Below are positions 17,329 through 27,152 of a DNA stretch of 64,000 nucleotides, in pieces (within the stretch, counting starts at the first letter, position 1; every line of letters begins with the position of its first letter). Made by a program: the position numbers and the translations under genes. A model generated the notes under the pieces. It was not told the DNA's origin, did not search any database, and saw nothing but the letters and a program-made list of their open reading frames with translations. The stretch lies in the NCBI RefSeq assembly GCF_030678915.1, contig NZ_JAUUTZ010000005.1, positions 62,001 to 126,000 of the forward strand. Reading direction: 5' to 3'. Source of the DNA: Paracoccus wurundjeri (GTDB taxonomy: Bacteria; Pseudomonadota; Alphaproteobacteria; Rhodobacterales; Rhodobacteraceae).

Positions 17329-18918
17329 CTATTCGGATTTCTGCACGCCCCAGAACAGCGTGATGGGGCCGGGTTGGATCTCGCTGATCTCGTTCCGCCA
17401 GGCAGCAACCGACTGGAACTCGCCCGCATTATAGTAGAAACCCTGATCATAGGCGATCTGCTGGATTTCGGCGGCAAGACGCTTCTGTTCGTCCAGATCG
17501 GTCGCGACCAGATAATCTGCGCGCAAAGCCTCGATCTCGGGGCTGACCGGCCAGCCGGACCATGCATTATCGTCGCCCGAACCGTCCAGCAGCGCGTGAA
17601 CCAGCGGATCCCAGATCCCGGTGACGCCCCAATAGGTAAACAGCATGTTCCAGCCGCCCTCGGCCACCGGCTGCCAGCCATTCTTGCGCGATTGCAGCGT
17701 CGCCCAGTCCATCGAGGCGACATCGACCGTGAAGCCTGCCTCGCGCAGCCGCTCGGCGGCGACGATCGGCTGGGTGGACAGAATGGTCAGATCGGTCGGC
17801 TGCATCATCAGCACCGGCGTTCCGTCATAGCCTGCGGATTGCAAAAGTTCCTGCGCCTTGGCCATACGCTCATCGGCGCTGCCGGCAAGATATTCCGAGC
17901 CCGCATCCGAGGCCAGCGGCACCTCGCAACCGTAATCCGACGCGCAAAGCGTGTAATATTCAGGATCGCCGACAGCAGTCTGCATCAGCTGTTCCTGATC
18001 AAGCGCATACATCGCGGCACGGCGGATATCGGCATTGTCAAAGGGCGGCAGACGGTGGTTGAAGCGCCCGGTCACCTGACTGCCCAGCGGGTTGATGGTG
18101 CCGATCTGCACCTCGTCATTCATCTGCAGAAGCGGCAGCAGGTCGATCGCGACCTGTTCGATCAGATCGACATCGCCCGATTGCAACGCATTGATCGAGG
18201 TCTGCATGTCGGGCATCGCCTGCCAGACCACCTTGTCGACATTCACCACCTTTCCCCCGGCGGTCCAGCTTGCCGGTTCGGAACGTGGCTGATAATCCTC
18301 GTTCCTGACATAGACCGCCCTGTCGCCGGGCCGGTATTCCTCGGCCACGAATCTGAACGGACCCGAGCCGGTCATCTCTTCTACCTGCTCGCCCGGGGGC
18401 GTCTCGGCCAGGCGCTTGGGCATCATGAAGGGTGGCACCGGCGAAGGTTTCGCCAACAGTTCCAGCACATGACCAAAGGGCTTGGCCAGCGTAAGCACCA
18501 GCACCTTGTCCGAGCTTGGCTCGATCGAGGCGACATATTCCATCATCTTGCGCCCGGCGGCGTCGTTATCGGCCCAGCGTTTCAGCGAGGCGACGCAATC
18601 CTCGGCCGTTACCGGGCTTCCGTCATGCCATGTCAGCCCATCGCGCAGGGTAAAGGTATAGGTCAGCCCGTCGTCGGATATCTCGTAATCCGCCATCTGC
18701 GGCTGCGGCTTGTATTCCGCATCCATGCCCAGAAGCGTGTCGAAAACCATGAAGCCATGCGTCCGCACGATCTGCGCCGTGCTCAGATGCGGGTCAAGGG
18801 TGCGCAGCGGCGCCTGCATCACCACGTTCAGCTCTGTCTCGGCCGATGCCGGACCGGCCTGAAACAGACCCGCCGCGATGGCCGCCCATCCAAGGGCGCG
18901 AAGTCCCGGAATTGTCAT
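17329..18918 (-). CDS. Peptide-type ABC transporter substrate-binding protein (SBP_bac_5)
   Basis: Periplasmic receptor of the dipeptide/oligopeptide/nickel family, about 529 residues. A signal peptide of about 27 residues ends at PASAETELN. Family features are LRTLDPHLSTAQIVRTHGFMVFDTL, TFTLRDGLTWHDGSPV and DVRRAAMYALDQ-like text in the middle. Two adjacent ATGs (18921 and 18918) follow an AGGAG site; the second has better spacing and couples to the upstream stop as TGATG. Together with DppB, DppC and DppDF this completes one importer. The ligand cannot be predicted; the adjacent hydrolases argue for a modified peptide or amide. Confidence 0.92.
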   Translation of the reverse strand: MTIPGLRALGWAAIAAGLFQAGPASAETELNVVMQAPLRTLDPHLSTAQIVRTHGFMVFDTLLGMDAEYKPQPQMADYEISDDGLTYTFTLRDGLTWHDGSPVTAEDCVASLKRWADNDAAGRKMMEYVASIEPSSDKVLVLTLAKPFGHVLELLAKPSPVPPFMMPKRLAETPPGEQVEEMTGSGPFRFVAEEYRPGDRAVYVRNEDYQPRSEPASWTAGGKVVNVDKVVWQAMPDMQTSINALQSGDVDLIEQVAIDLLPLLQMNDEVQIGTINPLGSQVTGRFNHRLPPFDNADIRRAAMYALDQEQLMQTAVGDPEYYTLCASDYGCEVPLASDAGSEYLAGSADERMAKAQELLQSAGYDGTPVLMMQPTDLTILSTQPIVAAERLREAGFTVDVASMDWATLQSRKNGWQPVAEGGWNMLFTYWGVTGIWDPLVHALLDGSGDDNAWSGWPVSPEIEALRADYLVATDLDEQKRLAAEIQQIAYDQGFYYNAGEFQSVAAWRNEISEIQPGPITLFWGVQKSE

Positions 18919-20417
18919 CATACCTCTCCTGTTTCTGGTTCTTTTGTGATTTCCGGCGATGCGCACCACGGCCAGGCGCGCGTGACGTCAAGCCGGCGAT
19001 AGGGGATCAGCCGCACATCCGCGGGGCCCAGATCGGGTGTATCAACCACAAGGATGCGTTCGGCCAAAGGTTCGTAGAAGTCGCGGAAATGGGTCTTGGA
19101 GCGCAGCAGGATCACGTCGTAATCCTGCGGTTGTTCGTCAAAGATGGTGAAAGGGTCGCCATCGACCGCAAAGGCGAAATGCGAAACGACCGAGACCCTG
19201 ACCCGCCCGATCTGCAACAGCGCGGTCAGTCCCAGATCGACGAAACTGCCCTGCTGATAGCGGCCCGAGACGGTAAAGGATTTTTGCCCGGTCCAGAGCA
19301 CCTCGGCCCCGGTCTCGACCGGACCGCCGGTTTCCGGCGCGCTCTTGCCGCCAAGCCTGACATCGATACGCGCGCCTGCACCGGCGGCATGGGCCTGCGC
19401 GGCGGTTTCCGGATCCAGCAGGAAGGGCACCATGACCTTTCCCACATCGCGGCACAGCAACGCACGCAGCAGATGGGTGGAATCGTTCATCCGGTCGGCA
19501 TGTTCCAACAGCACCACCGGCCTGCCCGTCGCCGGATGCTTGGCCAGATCGGCCATTGCCTGATCGGCCGTCATGACCGGTACAGCTTCGGACAATTCCC
19601 GCCGCAACCCGTGCAGCCGGCGCGCGAAATGCTGTGCCCGCCCTTCGGCGGCCTCATGCCCCTGCCAGTCGAGGCAGATCACCGACATGCCGGTATTGCC
19701 CGCATCGGCATAGGAAAACCCGGCCATGACCGAAATGTCGCAATCGCCCCCTGCCTCGGCGGCCCGCGCCTCGGCAATGACCATCGCCAGCGGCTGCAAA
19801 GAGGTGGCCGACATGATAGAGGGGATCACGATGCCCGGCCGCGCCACCGCAAGGCCCGGCCGCCGCCCCTCGCGGATCATGCGCAGCAGGGCGCTGGCGG
19901 CACGCTGCCCGGTCTCGCCCATGTCGATATGCGGGGAATGACGGTAAGCTACGGCAATATCGGCACCGCGCAGCATCCGCGCATCGACATTGCCGTGATA
20001 ATCCAGCGCCACCGCAATGGGCAGGTCTGGCTGCGCGGCGCGCAGGCTGTCGATGATATGACGCTCGACATCCGCATGACCTTCGGTCCAGCATGCGCCG
20101 TGCAGGAACAGGACGATCCCGTCCAACCGCCCGGCAGAGGCCACGCCCTGCAACAATTCGCGCCTGTAATGCGTCACCGCCTCGTCGCTGGCGGGACCAA
20201 GCGCGCCCAGCAGCGTATGGAACAGCGGGACGAATTCCGCGCCCTCATCCTCGCAAATCGCAATGCAGCCGCCGGGTACGGTATTGGTGCCGCGAAACCG
20301 CGCCGGGATCGCAGCGCCGCGGGTGCAGACACGCTGGAACTCGGACAGTTCGACGCGCTGGGGCACGGAACTCACCGATTCGAGGTTGAACCCGGCAAAG
20401 GCGATGCGTGGCGCCAT
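18918..20417 (-). CDS. MlrC-family (M81) metallohydrolase
   Basis: Predicted zinc hydrolase of the microcystinase C family, 499 residues. The N-terminus MAPRIAFAGFNLESVSSVP, the metal-binding VALDYHGNVDARM region (about residue 155), and HSPHIDMGETGQRAA match the DUF1485/MlrC N-terminal domain. The C-terminal half has the MlrC_C features LLEHADRMNDSTHLLRALL and VVSHFAFAVDG. Family members cleave the linear tetrapeptide of microcystin, but most are untested. Here it may process whatever the adjacent ABC importer brings in. No signal peptide is seen, so it is probably cytoplasmic. Confidence 0.87.
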   Translation of the reverse strand: MAPRIAFAGFNLESVSSVPQRVELSEFQRVCTRGAAIPARFRGTNTVPGGCIAICEDEGAEFVPLFHTLLGALGPASDEAVTHYRRELLQGVASAGRLDGIVLFLHGACWTEGHADVERHIIDSLRAAQPDLPIAVALDYHGNVDARMLRGADIAVAYRHSPHIDMGETGQRAASALLRMIREGRRPGLAVARPGIVIPSIMSATSLQPLAMVIAEARAAEAGGDCDISVMAGFSYADAGNTGMSVICLDWQGHEAAEGRAQHFARRLHGLRRELSEAVPVMTADQAMADLAKHPATGRPVVLLEHADRMNDSTHLLRALLCRDVGKVMVPFLLDPETAAQAHAAGAGARIDVRLGGKSAPETGGPVETGAEVLWTGQKSFTVSGRYQQGSFVDLGLTALLQIGRVRVSVVSHFAFAVDGDPFTIFDEQPQDYDVILLRSKTHFRDFYEPLAERILVVDTPDLGPADVRLIPYRRLDVTRAWPWCASPEITKEPETGEV

Positions 20418-20424
20418 GACTGCC

Positions 20425-21750
20425 CTACTCCGCCGTCACGGTGGCGATAGCGCCGGCAAGACGATCAACGATCTGGTCGATTTCGTCGGGCTGGACGATA
20501 TAGGGCGGGGCCAGCAGCACGTGATCACCATGCACCCCGTCTATGGTTCCGCCCATCGGATAGCACAACAGGCCACGCGCCATCGCCTCTTTCTTGATCC
20601 GGGCATGGATACGGCGGGCAGGATCGAAGGGGGTCTTGTTGTCCTTGTCGGCAACAAGCTCGATGCCCCGGAACAGCCCCCTTCCCCGGATGTCGCCGAC
20701 ATGGGGCGATTGCCCCAGCGCGGCGTCAAGGCCGGATTGCAGGCGCTCGCCCATGGCCTGAACATGCTCCATCATTCCGGGCCGCGACAAGATTTCGACG
20801 ACCTTGTCGGCGGCCGCAGCCGCGACAGGATGGCCGATATAGGTATGGCCGTGCTGAAACAGGCCCGAACCATCCGCAAAGGCGCGATAGATATCCCGCG
20901 ACAGCATCACCGCGCCGATCGGCTGATAGCCAGCGCCCAGCCCCTTGGCGATAGTGATCAGGTCGGGGCGTACTCCTTCGGCGGAGCAGGCGAAGATCGA
21001 GCCGGTCCTGCCCATGCCGCACATCACCTCGTCCAGGATCAGAAGCACGCCGTAACGGTCGCAGACCTCGCGGATACGGCGGAAATAACCCGGCACCGCC
21101 GGCACCGCGCCCAGCGTCGCGCCGACCACCGGTTCGGCCACGAATGCGATCACCTGATCCGAACCCAGTTCAAGGATCCTGGCCTCCAGTTCCGCGGCCA
21201 GCCGTGCGGCATAATCCTCGGTTGTCTCACCCTCGCGCTGGTCGCGATAGGCGTAACAGGGCGAAACATGATGCGTTTCCGGCAGGATCGGCTGAAACTG
21301 CGCCCTGCGCCAGGCATTGCCCCCCGCCGCCAATGCGCCGATGGTATTGCCGTGATAGCTTTGCCTGCGCGCGATAATGTGGCGCCGCTGCGGCTGGCCG
21401 ATCTCGACGAAATACTGCCGCGCCATCTTCAGTGCCGCCTCGACCGCCTCGGAACCGCCCGAGACCAGATAGACATAGTCCAGCCCCTCGGGCGCCAGCC
21501 CCACCAGGCGCTCGGCCAGCGATTCCGCGGCATCGGTAGTGAAGAAGGAGGTATGGGCATATGCGATGCGATCCATCTGCCCGCGCATCGCCTCCAATAT
21601 CTCGGCATTGCCATGTCCAAGACAACTGACCGCCGCGCCCCCAGAGCCGTCGATATAGCTGCGCCCCTCGGCATCGCCGATATGGACTCCCTGTCCTGAA
21701 ACCGCGCGCGGCAATGCCGCCGCGATGGAACGGTGAAGAATTCTGGTCAT
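20425..21750 (-). CDS. Class III PLP-dependent aminotransferase
   Basis: Omega-type transaminase, 441 residues, cytoplasmic. Motifs include YIDGSGGAAVSCLGHGN near the N-terminus, VSGGSEAVEAALKMARQY (phosphate-binding region), LLILDEVMCGMGRTG with the PLP-contacting Asp, and the Schiff-base Lys in ITIAKGLGAGYQP. Relatives act on beta-alanine, 4-aminobutyrate, diamines or taurine. The ATG at 21750 is chosen over a TTG seven codons upstream. It is the first gene of the importer operon and diverges from the RpiR regulator. The substrate is inferred to be an amine released from the imported compound. Confidence 0.9.
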   Translation of the reverse strand: MTRILHRSIAAALPRAVSGQGVHIGDAEGRSYIDGSGGAAVSCLGHGNAEILEAMRGQMDRIAYAHTSFFTTDAAESLAERLVGLAPEGLDYVYLVSGGSEAVEAALKMARQYFVEIGQPQRRHIIARRQSYHGNTIGALAAGGNAWRRAQFQPILPETHHVSPCYAYRDQREGETTEDYAARLAAELEARILELGSDQVIAFVAEPVVGATLGAVPAVPGYFRRIREVCDRYGVLLILDEVMCGMGRTGSIFACSAEGVRPDLITIAKGLGAGYQPIGAVMLSRDIYRAFADGSGLFQHGHTYIGHPVAAAAADKVVEILSRPGMMEHVQAMGERLQSGLDAALGQSPHVGDIRGRGLFRGIELVADKDNKTPFDPARRIHARIKKEAMARGLLCYPMGGTIDGVHGDHVLLAPPYIVQPDEIDQIVDRLAGAIATVTAE

Positions 21751-21946
21751 TCGTCTGTCCCGTATCTGCAAGGGAATCGCGGCGCCGCCGCCTGAAACGA
21801 TTCGTGCCAGAATCCGTCTCGTATTGCAACAATTGTTTTATAAAGTAATATCAAGATACATTTGAATCCTTCGCTTGCCGGAAGCCCATTGCTTTCCAGC
21901 GACATTCAGGCAAGTTGGTGACCCAAGGAATAAAGGCTTGAAACAT

Positions 21947-22819
21947 ATGTCTCATGGCGACGCATTGCGTGACCGGATCATTGGCACCTATGAGTCCATG
22001 CCACCCCAATTGCAGCAGGCCGCGCGCCACATTCTGGAACATCCTGACGAGGTCGCACTGGTCTCGATGCGGGAATTGGCGCGGAACGCGGGTGTTCAAC
22101 CCTCGACCATGACCCGGCTGGCCAAGTTTCTGGGCTTCGACGGCTATGAAGATATCCGCGCCCATCACGCCCGGGCAATCCGGCTGAGAGTGGATGGCTT
22201 CGCCGCCCAGCAGCAACGTTCCAGCGATAGCGGCGAAGGGCTGGCGCAGCAGATGTTGTACAGCCTGTCCGCCCAGATCAACCGACTGGCCGAGCCCGCG
22301 TCGATTGCCCGGCTGGAGGCAGCGGCCGAACGGCTGGCACAGGCGCGACGCGTCTATGTTCTTGGCCTTCGGTCATGCCATCTTGTGGCGTGGCATTTCC
22401 ATTATGTCATGAGGCTTCTGGGCGAGCGCACGGAACATCTGGACGGTCTTGCGGGAACCATCGGCGACGGGCTGATGCGGGCCGGGGCCGAAGATGTGCT
22501 GCTGGCGATCTCGATCAGTCCCTATGCGCGCCACAGTCTGGAACTCGCCCAGCTTGCCCGTGAAAAGAACATGGGCGTCGTTGCCATCACGGATAGCGAA
22601 GTTTCACCGCTGATCGGCATCGCCGACGAGGCCATTCTTTGCGCGACGGAAAGCCCGACCTTCTTCCACACGCTTTCCCCTGCACTGGCCGTTTCCGAAG
22701 TGCTGTGCGGCCTGCTGGCAAATCGCGACCGCGCCGCCGCACTTGAAGCGTTGCAAAAGGCCGATCAGCACCTGCAGGGCCTGAACACCTATTCCGGGGC
22801 CATCCCTAAAAGGCAGTGA
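21947..22819 (+). CDS. MurR/RpiR-family transcriptional regulator
   Basis: DNA-binding regulator, 290 residues: an N-terminal RpiR helix-turn-helix (about residues 20-80, with VSMRELARNAGVQPSTMTRLAKFLGF) and a C-terminal SIS domain (about 120-260) with VLGLRSCH and AISISPYARHSLEL. The ATG at 21947 is preferred because MSHGDALRDRI opens the HTH domain; an AAAGG lies upstream. It is divergent from the aminotransferase/peptide-importer operon across 196 bases and is the natural candidate to regulate it. SIS domains usually bind phosphosugars, which fits an amino-compound operon poorly, so the effector is open. Confidence 0.9.
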   Translation: MSHGDALRDRIIGTYESMPPQLQQAARHILEHPDEVALVSMRELARNAGVQPSTMTRLAKFLGFDGYEDIRAHHARAIRLRVDGFAAQQQRSSDSGEGLAQQMLYSLSAQINRLAEPASIARLEAAAERLAQARRVYVLGLRSCHLVAWHFHYVMRLLGERTEHLDGLAGTIGDGLMRAGAEDVLLAISISPYARHSLELAQLAREKNMGVVAITDSEVSPLIGIADEAILCATESPTFFHTLSPALAVSEVLCGLLANRDRAAALEALQKADQHLQGLNTYSGAIPKRQ

Positions 22820-23008
22820 ACGGGCCAGCATGCGAGAGGCTCTTGATGGACCGACCGGAGCGCCGTTCCCGCCAGCCCCACCCTTTCAAGCTGGCACGCC
22901 GGAAAAGGCGGGTAGTTCTTGCAATGTGGCCAGCGGCACCACCATCATCATAGCCGGATAAGATCGCATGAGATGGATCGGGCATGCGCGACCTGCGTGC
23001 CCCCCCCG
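22820..23008. other. Intergenic stretch after the RpiR gene
   Basis: About 190 bases between the convergent ends of the RpiR gene and the FAH-family gene. It was scanned for genes, strong hairpins and repeats; nothing convincing was found. Confidence 0.4.
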
Positions 23009-24136
23009 CTACAGAAGCCCTGCCCCAGCAAGATCGGCCATGAGCGCGCGCGTGCCATAAGTCCAGGCCGGACATTCAGTCGATAGCCCGACCGTGTTCA
23101 CCAAGGCCCCCAGCGCCGGGGCCGAGATCGTCACCACGTCGCCGATCTTGTGGGTGAATCCTTGCCCTTGCCCGTCACGATCCTGTACCGGCGCGAACAT
23201 CGTGCCCAGATACAGCACCAGCCCGTCAGGATACTGATGATGATCCCCAATCGCCGCCGCCGCCAGCGCTTCCGGGCTGCGCGAGATCTGGCCCATCGAC
23301 GACGACCCGGTCAGCACGAAACCATCCTCGCCGGTCACCTCCAGCGCGACCTCCAGCGCCTTGACGTCATCCAGCCCGAAGCCGCCATTGAACAGCCGGA
23401 TGAACGGCCCAAGCGCGGCAGACGCGTTGTTATCCTTGGCCTTGCCCAGCAGCAGGGCCGAGCGCCCCTCGACATCGCGCAGGTTAACATCATTGCCAAG
23501 CGTCGCACCGACTATCCTGCCGGTCGAGGACACCACCACCGCCACCTCTGGCTCGGGGTTGTTCCAGGTCGAGATCGGATGCAGCCCGATCATCGCGCCA
23601 TGCCCGACACTGGCCATAGGCTGACATTTTGTGAAGATTTCGGCATCCGGGCCAATGCCGACCTCCAGATACTGGCTCCAGACGCCGCGCTCGATCAGCC
23701 GCGCCTTGACCGCCATCGCGCCCCTGGATCCCGGCACCAGATCGGACAGATCCTCGCCGATCAGTTCCAGGATATCGCGCCGCAAGGCATCCGCGCGACC
23801 CGGATCGCCCATTGCCTGTTCCTCGATCACACGTTCCAGCAGGCTGACCACAAAGGTCACGCCAGAGGCTTTCACAGCCTGAAGATCGACCGGTGACAGC
23901 AGCGTGACCGCCTGTGCCCCGCCCGCCAGCATCGCATCCAGATCCGCTACGGGCTGACCCGGTGCGGTCGCCACATAGCCCGCCGGATCCGACATCTCGC
24001 AGATGTCGCGCACCGTCGGCGCGGCCTTTGCGGTGATATCCATCACCTGTCCGCCGCGGATCGTCACCACCCGGGGATGCCCGCCCTGTGCCAGCCGCAC
24101 CCGGCCAAGAAACACTCCGTCGTCAAAGACGCTCAT
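23009..24136 (-). CDS. Fumarylacetoacetate hydrolase (FAH) family protein, sugar-acid pathway
   Basis: FAH-fold enzyme of 375 residues. The metal ligands of the family are visible as Glu195 and Glu197 in NNPEPEVAVV and Asp216 in TLGNDVNLRDVEGR, followed by GKAKDNNASAALGPF. In non-phosphorylative sugar-acid routes FAH proteins act either as 2-keto-3-deoxy-acid dehydratases (XylX-like) or as hydrolases of 2,4-diketo-3-deoxy acids. The context has an SDR six bases upstream, a DenD-like dehydrogenase and two dehydratases, and allows either role. It is the last gene of the minus-strand half of the sugar-acid locus. Confidence 0.85.
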   Translation of the reverse strand: MSVFDDGVFLGRVRLAQGGHPRVVTIRGGQVMDITAKAAPTVRDICEMSDPAGYVATAPGQPVADLDAMLAGGAQAVTLLSPVDLQAVKASGVTFVVSLLERVIEEQAMGDPGRADALRRDILELIGEDLSDLVPGSRGAMAVKARLIERGVWSQYLEVGIGPDAEIFTKCQPMASVGHGAMIGLHPISTWNNPEPEVAVVVSSTGRIVGATLGNDVNLRDVEGRSALLLGKAKDNNASAALGPFIRLFNGGFGLDDVKALEVALEVTGEDGFVLTGSSSMGQISRSPEALAAAAIGDHHQYPDGLVLYLGTMFAPVQDRDGQGQGFTHKIGDVVTISAPALGALVNTVGLSTECPAWTYGTRALMADLAGAGLL

Positions 24137-24142
24137 CTATCC

Positions 24143-24895
24143 TTATCCTCTTCCCACAAATGGCATCTGCGTCGCCATCACTGTCAGGGTCAGCGCATTC
24201 GCATCCAGCGGCAGCCCCGCCATGTAGCGGACCGCATCGGCGATATGGGCAACGTCAATCGTCGGCTCGACCGCCAGCGAGCCGTCGGGCTGCATCACCC
24301 CGGTCGCCATCCGCCGCGTCATCTCGGTCGAGGCGTTGCCGATATCGATCTGCCCGACGGCGATATTGAACGGCCGCCCGTCCAGCGCCGAAGCCCGCGT
24401 CAGACCCGACACCCCGGCCTTGGTCGCAGCATAGGGCGAGGCCAGCGGGCGCGGCATCGTGGCCGAGACCGAGCCGTTATTGATGATCCGCCCGCCCTGC
24501 GGCTGCTGCGCCTTGAACTGGCGAAAGGCGAATTGCGTGCAGAAGAACGCGCCGGTCAGGTTCACGCCCATGACCTGCCCCCATTCCTCGGCGGTGATAT
24601 CTTCCAGCGGCACCGCGGACGGGTTCATGCCGGCATTATTGACCAGCAGATCCAGCCTGCCCCATCTCTCGATCACCGCAGCGAAAGCCGCGCCCACTGC
24701 ATCCCGCTGGCCAATATCGACCGGGACGGCCAGCAACCGGTCGCCCGATGGATCGATGCCGGATGCGGTCTCGTCCAACACCTCCTTGCGGCGCCCGAAC
24801 AGCGCGACATGAAAGCCGTCCCCATGCAGCGCCGTGGCGATGGCCTTGCCGATTCCGGTACCCGCACCGGTGACGATGGCAACCCGCATACTCAT
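24143..24895 (-). CDS. Short-chain dehydrogenase/reductase (SDR)
   Basis: NAD(P)-dependent oxidoreductase, 250 residues, classical SDR. The cofactor motif is [10 protein letters not shown] at about 9-18, the NNAG motif follows LLV, and the catalytic Ser/Tyr/Lys are in NNGSVSA and PYAATKAG. In the context of a sugar-acid cluster a 2-keto-3-deoxyaldonate dehydrogenase is plausible. It overlaps the DenD-like stop as ATGA and lies six bases from the FAH-family gene, so the two products probably act in sequence. Confidence 0.87.
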   Translation of the reverse strand: MSMRVAIVTGAGTGIGKAIATALHGDGFHVALFGRRKEVLDETASGIDPSGDRLLAVPVDIGQRDAVGAAFAAVIERWGRLDLLVNNAGMNPSAVPLEDITAEEWGQVMGVNLTGAFFCTQFAFRQFKAQQPQGGRIINNGSVSATMPRPLASPYAATKAGVSGLTRASALDGRPFNIAVGQIDIGNASTEMTRRMATGVMQPDGSLAVEPTIDVAHIADAVRYMAGLPLDANALTLTVMATQMPFVGRG

Positions 24896-25881
24896 GACGG
24901 GATATCTCCGCCAAGCTCATCCTCGATATGGATGCGAATGATCTCGTCAAAGGACCCGTCGGCCTGAAACCCCAGCGATATCGCCCGTGCGGCGTCGAAA
25001 TCCCTGGCCCAACCATCAACTATCCCGGCGATCATCGCATCCGGTTCACGCCGGATCAGTGCGGCTGCCTTGTCGCCGGCCACGCGCCGCAAAGCCTCGA
25101 TCTGCTCGCCCACCGTGGCCGACAGGCCCGGCATGTTCAGATTGCGCCTTGCACCAAGGATGGCCGTGTCCATCTCGGCCGCGCGGATCAGAAAGCCCAC
25201 CGCCGCGCGCGGGCTTGCATGCCAGTGCCGGACGCTTTCATCGACCGGCAACACCGCCTGTTGCCCCACCAGCGGCTCGCGCAGGATCGATGAGAAGAAC
25301 CCCGAGGCAGCCTTGTTCGGCGCGCCCGGCCGGATGCAGATCGTCGGCAGGCGGATGCCGACGCCATCCAGAAAGCCGCGCCGGGAATAGTCGGACAGCA
25401 GCAATTCCCCGATCGCCTTCTGGGTGCCATAGCTGGTAAGTGGCGTCTGGAAGAACTCGTCGCCGATCCGGTCGGGAAACGGCGCACCGAAGACCGCGAT
25501 GGAAGAGGTGAAAATCACGCGCGGACAATAGGGCTGCGTCAGCCCTTCTTGCCGGATCGCCTCGAACAAGTGGCGGGTGCCGTCCAGATTGATCGCATAG
25601 CCCTTGTCGAAATCCAGCTCTGCCTCGCCCGAGACGATGGCGGCAAGATGAAAGATAACGTCGGGCCTGCGTGAAATCAGTCCGGGCGCGACCTTGGGGT
25701 CGGAAATGTCCACGGCCCGCGCCGAAATGGCGATGCCGCCGCCCGTGACTGGCTCGGGCGCGACCACATCCAGCAGCTCGATTTTCCGGATCGGCTTACC
25801 GGCAAGCGCCTTTCGCTCGATCAGCGCCGAGGTGAGCTTGCGCCCTATCATCCCCGCCGCGCCTATGATCAGGATATTCAT
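24892..25881 (-). CDS. NAD-dependent epimerase/dehydratase family, D-erythronate dehydrogenase-like (DenD)
   Basis: Extended SDR of 329 residues. It begins [20 protein letters not shown] (GxxGxxG) and has the catalytic YGTQK motif. The stretch [20 protein letters not shown] followed by [13 protein letters not shown] matches the DenD group, which oxidises D-erythronate to 2-oxo-tetronate. The partner enzymes of the tetronate route (OtnK, OtnC, OtnI) are not present, so another aldonic acid is possible. The ATG at 25881 is preferred over an upstream TTG. It is the first enzyme gene after the LacI regulator on the minus strand. Confidence 0.82.
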   Translation of the reverse strand: MNILIIGAAGMIGRKLTSALIERKALAGKPIRKIELLDVVAPEPVTGGGIAISARAVDISDPKVAPGLISRRPDVIFHLAAIVSGEAELDFDKGYAINLDGTRHLFEAIRQEGLTQPYCPRVIFTSSIAVFGAPFPDRIGDEFFQTPLTSYGTQKAIGELLLSDYSRRGFLDGVGIRLPTICIRPGAPNKAASGFFSSILREPLVGQQAVLPVDESVRHWHASPRAAVGFLIRAAEMDTAILGARRNLNMPGLSATVGEQIEALRRVAGDKAAALIRREPDAMIAGIVDGWARDFDAARAISLGFQADGSFDEIIRIHIEDELGGDIPS

Positions 25882-25910
25882 GTCTCTGGTGGCCCTCCCT
25901 GCCGTTTCAG

Positions 25911-26933
25911 TCAACGCGCCGTGCTTTGTCGCGCCTTCAATTCGTAACCCACGTCGATCACCGCGGGATCAGGACGCTCGCCCCGGCCCGCCGCCGCAAT
26001 CATCTCGATCGCGCGGCGGCCCATCTCGTAGCGCAACGTCCAGATGGACGAAATCGAGGGGCACGAGGCCGCCGTGTATTCAAGATTGTTATATCCGATG
26101 ATCCCGAACTGCCCCGGCACCCGGATCCGCCGCCGCTGGCATTCGAACAGAGCCCCCATCGCCATATCGTCATTGTTGCAGAAGACCGCATCCGCATCAG
26201 GCACCATCGCAAGAAAATCGGCGAACATCTCGGCTCCGTGAGTGACCGAGGACGGCTGCGGCGAGGTATGGATCAGCGCCTCGTCATAAAGACCCGCGTC
26301 CTGCAGCACCTCGACATAGCCGTTAAGACGCCTCTGCGCGCGGGGATCCATCCGTGCTCCGATGAAGCCAATTCGCCGGTAACCCTTTTCCAGCAGATGC
26401 CGGGTCGCCGCGCGACCGCCCTCGTTGTGGTCGAAGCCGATCATCATGTCGATCGGATCGGGCCCGATATCCATGATCTGAACCACCGGACAGCCAAGGC
26501 TGGACAGGATCCGCCGGGTCGCCGGAAGCTGATCGATCCCTGCCACGATCAGACCCGCAGGACGCTGCGCGGCAAACACCCTGACCAGTTCCTCTTCCTT
26601 CCGGGCCGTATAGCGGGAATTGCCAAGCTGAACCTGAAACGCAGTCCCCTCGACGGCTTCGTAAACACCCCGAAGCACATCGGCGAAGACCTGATTGGTG
26701 ACCGAAGGAATGATCACCCCGATGATCGAGGTCGTCGCCGAAGCCAGCGCCCGCGCGGCCTGATTGGGCGAGTAGCCAAGCCGGGCAACCGCTTCTGCCA
26801 CCCGCGCCCGAACCTTCTCCGACACGATGTCAGGGGTTCGCAGCGCACGTGAAACCGTGATAACGCTTACATCTGCTGCTTCAGCCACGTCTTTCAGTGT
26901 CACAGATTTGTAATTACTATCATATTTCTTCAT
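25911..26933 (-). CDS. LacI-family transcriptional regulator of the sugar-acid locus
   Basis: 340-residue repressor. The HTH (about residues 10-30) reads VTLKDVAEAADVSVITVSRA, and the hinge segment YSPNQAARALAS and a periplasmic-binding-protein-like effector domain follow. A GGGGGAG ribosome site precedes the ATG. It lies between the DenD/SDR/FAH genes and the divergent TRAP/dehydratase operon, so it probably controls both. A candidate operator with inverted arms lies at 26978-26996. Homology is closest in style to GntR-type gluconate repressors, consistent with an aldonate effector, but this is inferred. Confidence 0.92.
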   Translation of the reverse strand: MKKYDSNYKSVTLKDVAEAADVSVITVSRALRTPDIVSEKVRARVAEAVARLGYSPNQAARALASATTSIIGVIIPSVTNQVFADVLRGVYEAVEGTAFQVQLGNSRYTARKEEELVRVFAAQRPAGLIVAGIDQLPATRRILSSLGCPVVQIMDIGPDPIDMMIGFDHNEGGRAATRHLLEKGYRRIGFIGARMDPRAQRRLNGYVEVLQDAGLYDEALIHTSPQPSSVTHGAEMFADFLAMVPDADAVFCNNDDMAMGALFECQRRRIRVPGQFGIIGYNNLEYTAASCPSISSIWTLRYEMGRRAIEMIAAAGRGERPDPAVIDVGYELKARQSTAR

Positions 26934-26972
26934 TCACTCCCCCTGACCCTGCCGTATTTCTGCGTCAGGTCG

Positions 26973-27000
26973 TTGACAATGATATACGCTGTCATTTAAC
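26973..27000 (+). promoter_or_regulatory. Candidate LacI operator overlapping a promoter for the TRAP operon
   Basis: An imperfect palindrome AATGATATACGCTGTCATT lies at 26978-26996 with arms AATGA and TCATT. It sits between a TTGACA at 26973-26978 and a TTTAAC at 26995-27000, a 16-base spacing suitable for a sigma-70 promoter reading toward the TRAP genes. Its position in the divergent region beside a LacI gene supports an operator role. By eye only. Confidence 0.5.
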
Positions 27001-27152
27001 CTCCTGTCCAGTCCGGTGCGGAATGGCGCGACATCATGCCCGCCCAGTCATCGGGATCTGCAATGGCGCGGGTGGAAACCGGAGGCGCGCCGAAGGGGAG
27101 GATATAACGTGCCCTGCACGACTTGTTTGATCTCGGCCGCGAGGGGTCGGGA

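Noticed and set aside
17293..19002. A 569-codon plus-strand open frame opposite the peptide-binding protein gene
   Set aside because: Shadow of a convincing periplasmic binding protein; Arg/His-rich and without motifs.
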